From: a virus
Reading direction: 5' to 3' (one strand)
DNA: 25,636 nt
Virus record (IMG/VR): IMGVR_UViG_3300032245_000151
Coordinates: 1 to 25,636 of that record
The position numbers and the translations under genes were made by a program. How positions within the stretch are numbered: the stretch's first letter is position 1; the number at the start of each line of letters is the position of its first letter. The notes below the pieces were generated by a model. The model was given only the letters and a program-made list of their open reading frames with translations. It did not search any database and was not told where the DNA came from. Below are positions 15,535 through 22,146 of this stretch, in pieces.

Positions 15535-16475
15535 GCACTGATCCAAAGGAACTATTACTTACTGCGCTACGTGCGGGAGATGCGAAACGTTCACGATCTA
15601 CACAGGTACAGATTGGTCCATCAGAATTAGGTGGCTGTCGTCGTAAGGTCTGGTACAGACTTAACGATCAACCTGAAACTAATGAGAACGAGATGAAGTT
15701 AGCAGCCATTATGGGTACTGCTATCCACGCAGAAATTGAACGATCATTAGCAGATAACCCCGATGTAATGATTGAGACATCTGTTGAGTACAACGGTATG
15801 AAGGCACACATTGACTGCTATGTACCAGGTACTGGCGATGTCATTGACTGGAAGACAAGCAAGGTCAAGAACCTTTCATACTTCCCATCAACACAACAGC
15901 GTTGGCAAGTACAGACTTACGGTTACCTGTTAGCAAAGAACGGTCACGATGTAAAGCGTGTATCTCTAGTTGCTATAGCACGTGATGGTGATGAACGTGA
16001 TATTAAAGTACATACAGAAGATTACGATGAGAGCATTGCGTTACAAGCATTGAACTGGTTAGCATCAATCAAGACCGCGACAGAGGCACCAGATCCAGAA
16101 CGTGATGCTAGTTACTGTAAGTTCTATTGTAAGTTCTACGACGCATCAGGTGAGATGGGATGCGTTGGTATAAAAAAAGAACATACGGCAGTCAGTGATG
16201 TACTCATTGATGATGCTGATATTGACAGAAACGCACTGCTGTATCTACAGTTAGCAGCGCAGATAAAAGAGTTAGAAAAGCACCAAGATTCATTGAAGGC
16301 TTCTTTCGAGGGACTACTAGGTACAACACCTAGCGGGATAGAAGTCAGTTGGACAACTGTCAAGGGTCGTGAAAGTATTGACAGTGAAGAGGTAGAGAAA
16401 CTGCTTGGGTTTGTACCTAAGAAGTTTGGTAATGAATCACAGCGGTTACAAATCAAACAAACTGGAGGAAAGTAA
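15531..16475 (+). CDS. Cas4/RecB-like PD-(D/E)XK exonuclease
   Basis: A 314-residue protein with the RecB-family nuclease motifs: IGPSELGGCRRKVWY (C36), MGTAIHAEIE (H66), HIDCYV (D95), DVIDWKTSK (D106, K108) and the helix QVQTYGYLLA (Q127, Y130). C36 with C196, C200 and C211 (CKFYCKFY...MGC) forms a Cas4/AddB-like four-cysteine set likely to hold a 4Fe-4S cluster. It likely degrades or processes DNA ends in recombination-dependent replication. The CKFY unit is duplicated in tandem. The C-terminal 80 residues include a coiled-coil segment (QLAAQIKELEKHQDSLKAS). It overlaps the previous gene by four bases. Confidence 0.85.
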   Translation: MSTDPKELLLTALRAGDAKRSRSTQVQIGPSELGGCRRKVWYRLNDQPETNENEMKLAAIMGTAIHAEIERSLADNPDVMIETSVEYNGMKAHIDCYVPGTGDVIDWKTSKVKNLSYFPSTQQRWQVQTYGYLLAKNGHDVKRVSLVAIARDGDERDIKVHTEDYDESIALQALNWLASIKTATEAPDPERDASYCKFYCKFYDASGEMGCVGIKKEHTAVSDVLIDDADIDRNALLYLQLAAQIKELEKHQDSLKASFEGLLGTTPSGIEVSWTTVKGRESIDSEEVEKLLGFVPKKFGNESQRLQIKQTGGK

Positions 16476-16871
16476 ATGGCTACAGAAGGAACAAAGTTCC
16501 AAGTCAACTACAAGTTGAACGATGGAACACTTATCAATCTTTACGCAGCAAATGTTAAGGAATTAGAGACAGGTCTAACAGATCTTTCAATGGTGGCAAC
16601 ACTTATCCGCGCAACAGGTAATGACTTACAAGGTGGAACATCAGCACCAGTACAAGCACCAGCACTAACAGTTGCATCAGTTGCGGAATCTTTTAACGCA
16701 ACACCAGTAGCAGCACCTGCGCCAGTAGTAACAGAAGGACAGGCACCAACCTGTAAGCACGGCAATATGGCATTCCGAAATGGAGTATCAGCACGTGGAC
16801 CTTGGAAAGCGTGGATGTGTGCTTCACCAAAGGGTACTGTAGATAAGTGCGACCCTATCTTCCTACGATAA
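16476..16871 (+). CDS. Early protein with C-terminal zinc-binding motif
   Basis: A 131-residue protein in three parts: a beta/alpha N-terminus (KFQVNYKLNDGTLINLYAAN), a flexible Ala/Pro/Val linker at about 55-90, and a C-terminal CKHGNMAFRNGVSARGPWKA then WMCASPKGTVDKCDPIF (C93, H95, plus two later Cys). The C-terminal part matches a recurring actinophage segment (CxHGxMxxRxGxxxKGPWKAxMCxxPKGxxDxCxP). GGAGGAAAG precedes the ATG, which directly follows the nuclease stop. Domain-linker-domain architecture next to a Cas4-like nuclease suggests a recombination mediator or single-strand-binding partner; this is inference. Confidence 0.68.
   Translation: MATEGTKFQVNYKLNDGTLINLYAANVKELETGLTDLSMVATLIRATGNDLQGGTSAPVQAPALTVASVAESFNATPVAAPAPVVTEGQAPTCKHGNMAFRNGVSARGPWKAWMCASPKGTVDKCDPIFLR
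16864..16869 (+). promoter_or_regulatory. Weak candidate -10 box for whiB-like gene
   Basis: TACGAT lies six bases before the ATG of the WhiB gene, the same geometry as at the Ntn hydrolase and glycosyltransferase genes. No clear -35 is present and the box lies in the end of the upstream coding region, so this is tentative. Confidence 0.25.
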
Positions 16872-16875
16872 TAGG

Positions 16876-17145
16876 ATGCGGGAACCTCGTGAGTACGAGA
16901 ACCCGTTATGTGCACAGGTAGGTGGAGACTTCTGGTTCCCTGAAAAAGAAAAGGGATTAGTAAGTCCAGCAGATGTTCAATTTGCGAAGTCAATTTGTAA
17001 GTCTTGTATTCATAGAACTGAATGCGCTGAGTGGGGAATCCGCAAAGAGCAGCACGGTATATGGGGTGGGCTTGCACCACGTGAACGTCGCGTGATGAGA
17101 AGGCATCGCAAGATAAATCTTGGAGGGGATGAGGAAGTTGCTTAA
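16876..17145 (+). CDS. WhiB-family (Wbl) iron-sulfur transcription regulator
   Basis: An 89-residue protein with the full Wbl signature: LCAQVGGDFWFPEK (C12), the CxxCxxxxxC cluster in SICKSCIHRTEC (C41, C44, C50), the GIWGG turn (61-65) and a basic C-terminal LAPRERRVMRRHRK for DNA contact. The four cysteines hold a 4Fe-4S cluster; Wbl proteins bind the host principal sigma factor region 4 and redirect transcription. Phage Wbls can block host WhiB function, as known for mycobacteriophage WhiBTM4. It overlaps the helicase gene. This gene is the strongest evidence for an actinobacterial host. Confidence 0.93.
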   Translation: MREPREYENPLCAQVGGDFWFPEKEKGLVSPADVQFAKSICKSCIHRTECAEWGIRKEQHGIWGGLAPRERRVMRRHRKINLGGDEEVA

Positions 17146-17959
17146 TCTAAAGAGGGCATTGGGCACCAGCACTATTAAGGCTGTGCCGTTGCCTGATGTA
17201 TGGACTGGCTTGGCTAGTGAGTCCATCAAGTTTAGACGAGGGCAAGTATGTATGGTTGCTGCAGCCCCTAATGCTGGTAAGAGTATGTTCTCTCTTGTCT
17301 ATGCGATCAAGGCAAAGGTACCAACACTTTTCTTTTCCGCAGATACTGATACTGCTACGGTGTTAATGCGATCTGCTGCGCAGATCTCAGGGCACACACA
17401 GTTAACAGTTGAATCCAATATGGATTACAAACCTGACTACTACGCTGAACATCTTAACAAGATGTCGCACATACAATGGGTCTTTGATTCAAGTCCATCA
17501 TTAGATGACATTGAATTAGAAATTAAAGCCTACGTTGAACTGTATGGAATAGCACCTGAGTTAATTATCATTGATAACTTAATGAATGTTGCAGCCGAGA
17601 CAGACAATGAATGGGCTGGGCTACGTGCAATTATGATGGAGTTGCACGATATGGCACGCAAGACAGAGGCTTGTGTCTTAGTACTTCATCACGTATCAGA
17701 ACAGAGTGAGTACGGTTCACCAATGATGCCACCACCACGTCGTGCTATACACGGCAAGGTCAGTCAGTTACCAGCGTTGATCTTAACGCTTGGTTATGAG
17801 CCAGGCCAAGGTGGAGGAATGTTGCGTGTGGCTGCGGTGAAGAATCGCTTCGGTCCACACACAGCAGATGCCTCGAAATGGGCTACACTATTTGTTAACT
17901 TCGCGTCGTGTCAGATAGGAGATCAAGATGCACAAGGCAGAGCATACTTGCGAGTCTGA
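17129..17959 (+). CDS. RecA/DnaB-fold replicative helicase-like ATPase
   Basis: Residues counted from this ATG: Walker A AAPNAGKS (45-52), FFSADTD strand, Walker B LIIIDNLMN (about 145-153), a sensor strand VLVLHHVSEQ (about 183-192) and AVKNRFG near the C-terminus: the RecA core of DnaB/RepA-type helicases without the N-terminal DnaB domain. It probably unwinds the phage replication fork with the primase genes downstream. Start is uncertain: GGAGGGG is too close to this ATG but nine bases from an in-frame TTG at 17138. It overlaps whiB and ends TGATG into the resolvase gene. Confidence 0.85.
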   Translation: MRKLLNLKRALGTSTIKAVPLPDVWTGLASESIKFRRGQVCMVAAAPNAGKSMFSLVYAIKAKVPTLFFSADTDTATVLMRSAAQISGHTQLTVESNMDYKPDYYAEHLNKMSHIQWVFDSSPSLDDIELEIKAYVELYGIAPELIIIDNLMNVAAETDNEWAGLRAIMMELHDMARKTEACVLVLHHVSEQSEYGSPMMPPPRRAIHGKVSQLPALILTLGYEPGQGGGMLRVAAVKNRFGPHTADASKWATLFVNFASCQIGDQDAQGRAYLRV

Positions 17960-18312
17960 TGGCTAATAAGAATGGAAGAAAAGGTTCTCAGTTTGAGACA
18001 GATGTAATGAAATGGTTACGTAGTAAAAGCGTAATAGCAGAACGTCTGACTAAGGCTGGGGCAAAGGATGAGGGAGATATGGTTGTTATCATATCTGGAG
18101 AAACCTACATCCTTGAACTCAAGAACAGGCAGACCCTTTCCCTGCCTGAGTTCTGGAGAGAAGCGCAAGTTGAGGCGCTTAACTATGCCAAGGCAAGAGG
18201 TATCGGGGAAGTACCTATGTCTTACGTTGTAGTTAAGCGTCGCAACGCTTCAATAGATCAGGCTTGGGTTATACAAGATTTGAAACAATGGATTAAGGAG
18301 AAGGGAGAATAG
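17959..18312 (+). CDS. Resolvase-like PD-(D/E)XK nuclease
   Basis: A 117-residue protein: KGSQFETDVMKWLRSK (E13), AGAKDEGDMVVI (D40), TYILELKNRQT (E53, K55), then a helix with EFWREAQVEALNYA. This is the E...D...ExK order of small VRR-NUC/Holliday-junction-resolvase folds used in actinophage replication modules. The ATG overlapping the helicase stop (TGATG) was preferred over an upstream in-frame GTG, because the ExxxD motif then sits at its usual distance from the N-terminus. Substrate may be branched DNA; other PD-(D/E)XK roles are possible. Confidence 0.78.
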   Translation: MANKNGRKGSQFETDVMKWLRSKSVIAERLTKAGAKDEGDMVVIISGETYILELKNRQTLSLPEFWREAQVEALNYAKARGIGEVPMSYVVVKRRNASIDQAWVIQDLKQWIKEKGE

Positions 18313-18313
18313 A

Positions 18314-18712
18314 GTGAAAGAAGAAGACATTGAGCAATGGAAGTTAAATGAGTTTGGTCAAGTAGTTACTTATGTAAGTAAACAACTCAGCGAAGAAAAT
18401 ATAGAAGATGCTAAGTTTATTGTAAAACAAAAAATGGATGACTATACAAATGCTTTAATGTATATTAAAGACTTCAAATGGGAAAAGGAACCAAGCGTAG
18501 AACTCGGACCTATTGTTGATATATTGCAACGTTTTAGGCCGATTGGTTGGCACGGCTACGGTGGTTCCAAAGGGTATGATGTCTTATCTAAACTATTTGA
18601 AGAGCAGTATAAATGCCACAAAGAACACACGCCAGAAGAACACACGCCAGAAGAAATTACATTTAAATATATTTTAAAATTACTGAAGCAATGGCTTAAG
18701 GAGAAACAATGA
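18314..18712 (+). CDS. Hypothetical helical protein
   Basis: A 132-residue charged protein starting at GTG with GGGAGA upstream. It is mostly helical (DIEQWKLNEFGQVVTYVSKQ), has a central RFRPIGWHGYGGSKG loop, and contains a tandem pentapeptide EHTPEEHTPEE near residue 110, encoded by a direct repeat of ACACGCCAGAAGA. The end LLKQWLKEKQ resembles the end of the preceding protein (DLKQWIKEKGE), perhaps by chance. No family recognised. Codon use looks more A/T-rich than in its neighbours. The stop overlaps the next ATG (ATGA). Confidence 0.65.
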   Translation: MKEEDIEQWKLNEFGQVVTYVSKQLSEENIEDAKFIVKQKMDDYTNALMYIKDFKWEKEPSVELGPIVDILQRFRPIGWHGYGGSKGYDVLSKLFEEQYKCHKEHTPEEHTPEEITFKYILKLLKQWLKEKQ

Positions 18713-18840
18713 CACCAGTACCAGAAGGAAGCATAACAACTACAGAGATCCTAGTACCAGAAGTTGTACAAGTAGAAGAAGTGGTTGAAGATTCAACTAC
18801 TTTAGAAGAGGCAGATGATAGTACACCTGACCAAGGATGA
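18709..18840 (+). CDS. 43-aa acidic peptide
   Basis: The product MTPVPEGSITTTEILVPEVV... continues QVEEVVEDSTTLEEADDSTP. It has about 12 acidic residues and no basic ones, so the peptide is strongly negative and probably disordered. Starts within the previous stop after GGAGAAAC, and its end overlaps the next gene by 26 bases in another frame. It might be a DNA mimic or protein-binding peptide, but nothing beyond charge supports that. Confidence 0.5.
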   Translation: MTPVPEGSITTTEILVPEVVQVEEVVEDSTTLEEADDSTPDQG

Positions 18841-19300
18841 AGTAAGAGTTTGTACAATGCTCGCCACAGAGCGTTGGCTTGCTAAGTATGGTTCTGTAGA
18901 CAGACCAAACTATGCAGATGGTAAGAAGAACGGCTACCTAGAGCACGAACTTCTTGCCAATGTCCGAGCCAACGTCTCTGAGTGGGCAGTCGCATCTCTT
19001 ACCGATTCATCTTGGAATGTACCTTGGTATCCCAATGAACTACATCCTCGTCGGGCTAAGTTGCCTGATGTGGGTGTGAACTTTGAGGTACGCACAGTGC
19101 GCACACGTGATTCAATTCCATTCTGGAGTAAAGATAACGGCAAGATACTAGTAGGCACAAAGATTATTGATGAAGATTACTACTCGCAGGTTGAGGTGTA
19201 TGGTTGGTCTAACCCTGAAGAGTATGCAACAGCACAATACAGAGATGAGACCATCGGTGGATGGCGTGTACCAGTTACTGAACTGAAGGAGTTCAAATGA
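18815..19300 (+). CDS. Conserved actinophage protein, possible PD-(D/E)XK nuclease
   Basis: A 161-residue protein. Conserved-looking segments: YLEHELLANVRANVSEWAVA, WNVPWYPNELHPRRAKLPDV, GVNFEVRTVRTR, IPFWSKDNGKILVGTKIIDE and YSQVEVYGW. I recall this family from many phages (LEHELxGxxGExAxA, then PDVGxxEVRTxxxR); its E...D...EVR spacing hints at a degenerate nuclease fold with Arg replacing the motif Lys. GAAGAGG precedes the ATG. Sits between resolvase and primase genes, consistent with DNA metabolism. Activity is not established. Confidence 0.7.
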   Translation: MIVHLTKDEVRVCTMLATERWLAKYGSVDRPNYADGKKNGYLEHELLANVRANVSEWAVASLTDSSWNVPWYPNELHPRRAKLPDVGVNFEVRTVRTRDSIPFWSKDNGKILVGTKIIDEDYYSQVEVYGWSNPEEYATAQYRDETIGGWRVPVTELKEFK

Positions 19301-19476
19301 TTTGTAGTAAATGTATTAACGCAGGTGTGGAAAATGCATCAGGACATTACAAACGTGCGGCTAAGTATCACGATAATTGCAATGACAAGGGGTGTGTATG
19401 TCAGCACAGGACTGGTCCAGGGTACGTAAAGCGGGAAAATTCAAAGGTCCCGTTGATGCAAACACAATCCCCATAG
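19297..19476 (+). CDS. 59-aa zinc-binding-like protein overlapping primase start
   Basis: The product MICSKCINAGVENASGHYKR has CxxC at residues 3 and 6; it continues AAKYHDNCNDKGCVCQHRTG with more Cys/His, then PGYVKREN. The CxxC...Y..A...H..C.....CxCQHxTGPG arrangement is familiar in small actinophage proteins. Its last 79 bases overlap the primase zinc-finger gene in another frame, so the final 20 residues are constrained by both. Start overlaps the previous stop (ATGA). Nucleic-acid or protein contact via zinc is likely but untested. Confidence 0.65.
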   Translation: MICSKCINAGVENASGHYKRAAKYHDNCNDKGCVCQHRTGPGYVKRENSKVPLMQTQSP

Positions 19477-19775
19477 GAGCAATCGTTCTCCATTATGGAG
19501 GAGAAGTAAGAGAAGGTAGAAGCGCATCTGTTAGGTGCTGCATCCACCCAGATAAAAGGCGTAGTGCTGTCATCAATACTCACGACAACCTGTTCTTTTG
19601 TCACACCTGCGGTAAGGGTGGCAACGCAGTAAATGTTGTCAGTATCATAGAGAACTTGGAGTTTAAGGATGCACTCAAACGAGCAATCGAAATCGTTGCT
19701 GGAAGCGGTCACACACTACAGCAAAAGCCTGGACGAAAAGGCTCTGGAATATCTCGAAGGACGTGGGATATCTGA
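19398..19775 (+). CDS. DNA primase, CHC2 zinc-finger domain subunit
   Basis: A 125-residue protein holding the DnaG-type CHC2 finger: VRCCIHPDKRRSAVIN (C48, H50) and LFFCHTCGKGGNAVN (C68, C71), followed by the helix FKDALKRAIEIV typical of the finger's C-terminal side. In DnaG this domain recognises the initiation trinucleotide. Here it is a separate gene; the Toprim part is in the next frame with a 107-base overlap. The ATG chosen has AAGGGG about six bases upstream; an in-frame GTG six bases earlier is less well placed. The tail KPGRKGSGISRRTWDI looks like a natural terminus. Confidence 0.82.
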   Translation: MSAQDWSRVRKAGKFKGPVDANTIPIGAIVLHYGGEVREGRSASVRCCIHPDKRRSAVINTHDNLFFCHTCGKGGNAVNVVSIIENLEFKDALKRAIEIVAGSGHTLQQKPGRKGSGISRRTWDI

Positions 19776-20310
19776 GGAGATCGCACTACAGTATTCATTA
19801 GGTCTAGTCACTGACCCTATCAATGGGCACGAGAATCACATTGGTTGGCTATCTATCCCATACCTGACTGCACTTGGTATGTGTGTTGGTGTTAAGTTTC
19901 GTAGGCTAGATGATGGAAAGCCTAAGTACGGCGCACCCACAGGACAGAAGGGTCACCTGTTTAATGTTGCTGATGTAACTATTGATTCACATAGGATTGT
20001 TGTATGTGAAGGTGAGTTAGACGCAGTAGTTGTATCAGGTTTGATTGGGATACCTGCTGTTGGTGTGCCAGGAGTACAGGCTTGGAAGCCGCACTTTGTT
20101 AAGTTGTTTACTGGTTACGACACAGTTTATATTGTAGGTGATAACGACATCAAGGATGATGGCACCAACCCAGGAGCAGAGTTCTCTCGTCGTGTGTCAC
20201 AAGAGGTAATGAACTCACGTATAGTATCGTTGCCTCCATCAATGGACATTAATGACTTCTACCTTACACACGGTAAGGATGAGGCGTTGAAATTATTTGG
20301 AGGCGTGTGA
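19669..20310 (+). CDS. DNA primase, Toprim domain subunit
   Basis: A 213-residue protein with the DnaG-like order: ALEYLEGRGISEEIALQYSL (primase core helices), GWLSIPYLTALG, KYGAPTGQKGHLFN, then Toprim motifs VVCEGELDAV (E114, D118) and YIVGDNDIK (D158, D160), and a final IVSLPPSMDINDFYL. The catalytic acidic residues are present, so it should be an active RNA-primer polymerase centre. It begins inside the CHC2 gene, one frame over, with GGAG seven bases ahead of the ATG. Separate genes with coupled translation, or a frameshift fusion, are both possible. Confidence 0.85.
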   Translation: MHSNEQSKSLLEAVTHYSKSLDEKALEYLEGRGISEEIALQYSLGLVTDPINGHENHIGWLSIPYLTALGMCVGVKFRRLDDGKPKYGAPTGQKGHLFNVADVTIDSHRIVVCEGELDAVVVSGLIGIPAVGVPGVQAWKPHFVKLFTGYDTVYIVGDNDIKDDGTNPGAEFSRRVSQEVMNSRIVSLPPSMDINDFYLTHGKDEALKLFGGV

Positions 20311-20615
20311 TGGATGAAGATGTAGACCTCAAGCACGTAAAGTTTGTTGCTGATATGTGGGAAGTATTAGATGGGGCAGGCAACTTGTTGCTCCAAAAGC
20401 ACAAGGACTACGGCCCAAAGAATATCGCTGGTGCACCAGGTGGGCCACTCAACGGCTTGCGTGTACGTATGTGGGATAAGACAGCACGCATCAATCACTT
20501 GATTGACACTGGCGCTACACCTGAGAATGAATCGTTGCGTGATTCTTTTATTGATCTACTTAACTACAGTGCTATCGCACTGATGGTACTGGATGGTAAC
20601 TGGCCTCGTGACTGA
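20310..20615 (+). CDS. DUF1599-like (nucleotide modification associated domain 1) protein
   Basis: A 101-residue helical protein: NLLLQKHKDYGPKNIAGAPG, PLNGLRVRMWDKTARINHLI, TPENESLRDSFIDLLNYSAI, ALMVLDGNWP. This matches the DUF1599/Nmad1 family (KxxDYGxxN...GLxxRxxDKxxRLxNL...ESxxDTLxDxxxYAxxAL), whose E/D-rich helices resemble MazG-like phosphohydrolases and which co-occur with DNA base-modification genes. GGAGG sits six bases before this ATG, which is favoured over an overlapping GTG three bases earlier. No modification enzyme is visible in the window. Confidence 0.83.
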   Translation: MDEDVDLKHVKFVADMWEVLDGAGNLLLQKHKDYGPKNIAGAPGGPLNGLRVRMWDKTARINHLIDTGATPENESLRDSFIDLLNYSAIALMVLDGNWPRD

Positions 20616-21240
20616 ACCACATCCAATACTTAACGACATCGTGCCTAGTGTGGTGAGTCTTGTTCACCGTCGCTATCGTAATTACGTAGATCGTTCTGAC
20701 CTAACGCAAGAATCATATGCTTGGTTGATGACACGTGTCTCCTACTTCAATGAGTTACTAGAAGAAGAGAACGAAGGCATTCGTCTTGCTAATCAAAGGC
20801 GTATAGGTTGGCAGATGAAACGTGCTATCGAACGCTATGCTCGCAAGGAGAAGGCTAGTAAGTCTGGATACCAGACCAATGATGAGTCTTTCTATGATGC
20901 TACTACCATTGCGCAGTTGTTACCATACGTTATCGCAAGCGTAGTCAATGATACTGCTATCGAACAAGCACAGAGTCTAGTCAATGATGGCACACCGCGT
21001 AAGCCTGCAGCCCCTGCTGAAGGTGGCAACCTATTAGCCACACTTCTTGACATTAAGAAGTCTTACAAACTGCTAGATGAGGATGAGCAGAACATCTTGC
21101 GCCTTAGATACCACAAGAACTATACGTTGCAACAGTTAAGCGAGGCGCTAGAGTGTGCTATCTCTACTGCTGATCGCAGATGTTCCAATGCGTTACGTAA
21201 GATGCTTAACTTTATGGGAGGGGAGTCACCGTACCAATGA
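20593..21240 (+). CDS. Sigma-70-like RNA polymerase sigma factor
   Basis: A 215-residue protein. The N-terminal part carries a region-2-like stretch (LVHRRYRNYVDRSDLTQESY, then WQMKRAIERYARKEKASKS). The C-terminal part is a clear region-4 helix-turn-helix: LDEDEQNILRLRYHKNYTLQ followed by QLSEALECAISTADRRCSNA. Between them is a variable linker with KPAAPAEGGNL. Regions 1 and 3 are absent, as in group IV/phage factors. It probably directs host RNA polymerase to phage promoters. The start overlaps the previous gene by 23 bases and has no strong ribosome site, so a nearby GTG is an alternative. Confidence 0.83.
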   Translation: MVTGLVTEPHPILNDIVPSVVSLVHRRYRNYVDRSDLTQESYAWLMTRVSYFNELLEEENEGIRLANQRRIGWQMKRAIERYARKEKASKSGYQTNDESFYDATTIAQLLPYVIASVVNDTAIEQAQSLVNDGTPRKPAAPAEGGNLLATLLDIKKSYKLLDEDEQNILRLRYHKNYTLQQLSEALECAISTADRRCSNALRKMLNFMGGESPYQ

Positions 21241-21476
21241 CACACGAGGAACTGTTGGCAAAGATAAGTCTTGGAGAAAAATTTGAAGGTACTACCTGGA
21301 CAATTGATATTGATTTAATTGTTAAGCAGTTGAAAGCCCTTCGTGAAGTAGTTAAGTCACATAAGCCAGTGGCTTGTTTTTTATTAGATGGATCACAGGG
21401 AACGATGTGTATTGATTGTCGTGACGGGTTTTACCCGTGCCTAACTATTCAAGTGATTGAGAATCAACTAGAGTGA
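21237..21476 (+). CDS. Small protein with C-terminal Cys motif
   Basis: A 79-residue protein. N-terminal helix (THEELLAKISLGEKFEG), a middle helix LIVKQLKALREVVKSHKP, then CFLLDGSQGTMCIDCRDGFY and PCLTIQVIENQLE. The end matches the actinophage pattern HKPxxCxxC...CxxCxxxYPCPTIxAIE, here with four cysteines (C47, C58, C61, C68). Start is inside the sigma factor stop (ATGA). Probably zinc binding; partner unknown. Confidence 0.68.
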   Translation: MTHEELLAKISLGEKFEGTTWTIDIDLIVKQLKALREVVKSHKPVACFLLDGSQGTMCIDCRDGFYPCLTIQVIENQLE

Positions 21477-21646
21477 ATTACGATTACAAGTGCGACAAGT
21501 GTAATAGCCAACTAACTATTGAGCGTTCTATTCACGCTGAGGTTAGTGATCCTATGTGCTTTGATTGCCACACAACTATGAGTCGTGTGTGGTCTTCTCC
21601 TTCTGTTACCTTTAAGGGCAAAGGCTTCTATTCCACAGGTGGATAG
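21473..21646 (+). CDS. FmdB-like zinc ribbon protein
   Basis: A 57-residue protein starting at GTG on the previous stop (GTGA). Pattern: NYDYKCDKCNSQLTIERSIH, DPMCFDCHTTMSRVWSSPSV, TFKGKGFYSTGG. This is the FmdB/CxxC_CxxC_SSSS zinc ribbon (YxYxCxxCGxxFExxxxxxxxxxxxCPxCG...RxxSxPxxxFKGxGFYxTD), widespread in bacteria and in actinophages as a short stand-alone gene. Zinc is held by C7, C10, C29, C32. Role in phage unknown; nucleic-acid or transcription-complex binding is likely. Last gene of the early operon. Confidence 0.85.
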   Translation: MNYDYKCDKCNSQLTIERSIHAEVSDPMCFDCHTTMSRVWSSPSVTFKGKGFYSTGG

Positions 21647-21688
21647 CAAAGAACCCCACCGCAGGAAGGGTAGCGGTGAGGCTCTTTG
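21647..21688. terminator. Large hairpin between converging operons
   Basis: CAAAGAACCCCACCGC pairs with GCGGTGAGGCTCTTTG over 16 positions with two mismatches, around a 10-base loop. It follows the last early + gene directly and faces the end of the - operon, so it probably acts on transcripts from both sides. There is no strong T-tract, so efficiency is uncertain. Confidence 0.68.
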
Positions 21689-21720
21689 TCGCCCGAAAGG
21701 AGGATGCGAGTCAAAGTGTA

Positions 21721-22146
21721 TCAGTACCATCCTCTTCTGTCACTATGTTTGAGAGCACGACACGCAGATTTTCCATAGCGGTATTCAAGGTATCGTAAGC
21801 CACGAAGGATTTGTAATTCAGGCTCTCGACTGCGCTCTCCAAGGAGTTGAGCAATTCCGTAAGCCGTGCTTCTGGGGTTATCTGAGAGGTGGTCAAGCCT
21901 GCTCTCACGGGTCCATAAGGCAACAAGGCATTTGACTTCTCGACTAGGGTATCCGAGTGCTGTTGCGTAACTAATGACAAGTGCTTTGTTCTCACGCTTC
22001 TCCTCCATTGTTGCTTTCGTTTGTGTCTCTATTACTATTTCCTTTGGTGGCAGGGGCACCTCTTCCTTCTGCTGTTTGGATACGAACACCAACAACAGGA
22101 ACAGTATTACCGCTAAGGTCAAGCCACGTTTTGCCTTCTTGTTCAT
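21721..22146 (-). CDS. Membrane-anchored lytic transglycosylase-like protein
   Basis: A 141-residue protein. Residues 8-24 are a membrane anchor or signal (LTLAVILFLLLVFVSKQ) after a KKAKR positive N-terminus. A Pro/Glu-rich spacer follows. The SLT-like domain is VKCLVALWTRESRLDHLSDN (catalytic Glu 81), PRSTAYGIAQLLG, LRGLRYLEYRYGKSACRALK, HSDRRGWY. It would cleave peptidoglycan glycan strands. This start has GGAGAAG seven bases upstream but lies 155 bases inside the upstream gene. An internal ATG at 22008 would drop the anchor and leave a 17-base overlap. It may aid entry, lysis or secretion; it is far from the main lysis cassette. Confidence 0.8.
   Translation of the reverse strand: MNKKAKRGLTLAVILFLLLVFVSKQQKEEVPLPPKEIVIETQTKATMEEKRENKALVISYATALGYPSREVKCLVALWTRESRLDHLSDNPRSTAYGIAQLLGERSREPELQILRGLRYLEYRYGKSACRALKHSDRRGWY

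Noticed and set aside
16864-16876. Independent strong promoter for whiB
   Set aside because: Only a -10-like TACGAT is present without a -35, so it is listed as a weak candidate rather than a firm promoter.
16541-17080. 179-residue antisense frame opposite the early protein and whiB genes
   Set aside because: It lies opposite two well-supported genes, one of them WhiB, and has no ribosome site or family resemblance.
21711-21995. 94-residue - strand frame overlapping the transglycosylase
   Set aside because: Out-of-frame shadow of the SLT-like domain, which has clear catalytic motifs and a natural terminus; the shadow has no recognisable motif.
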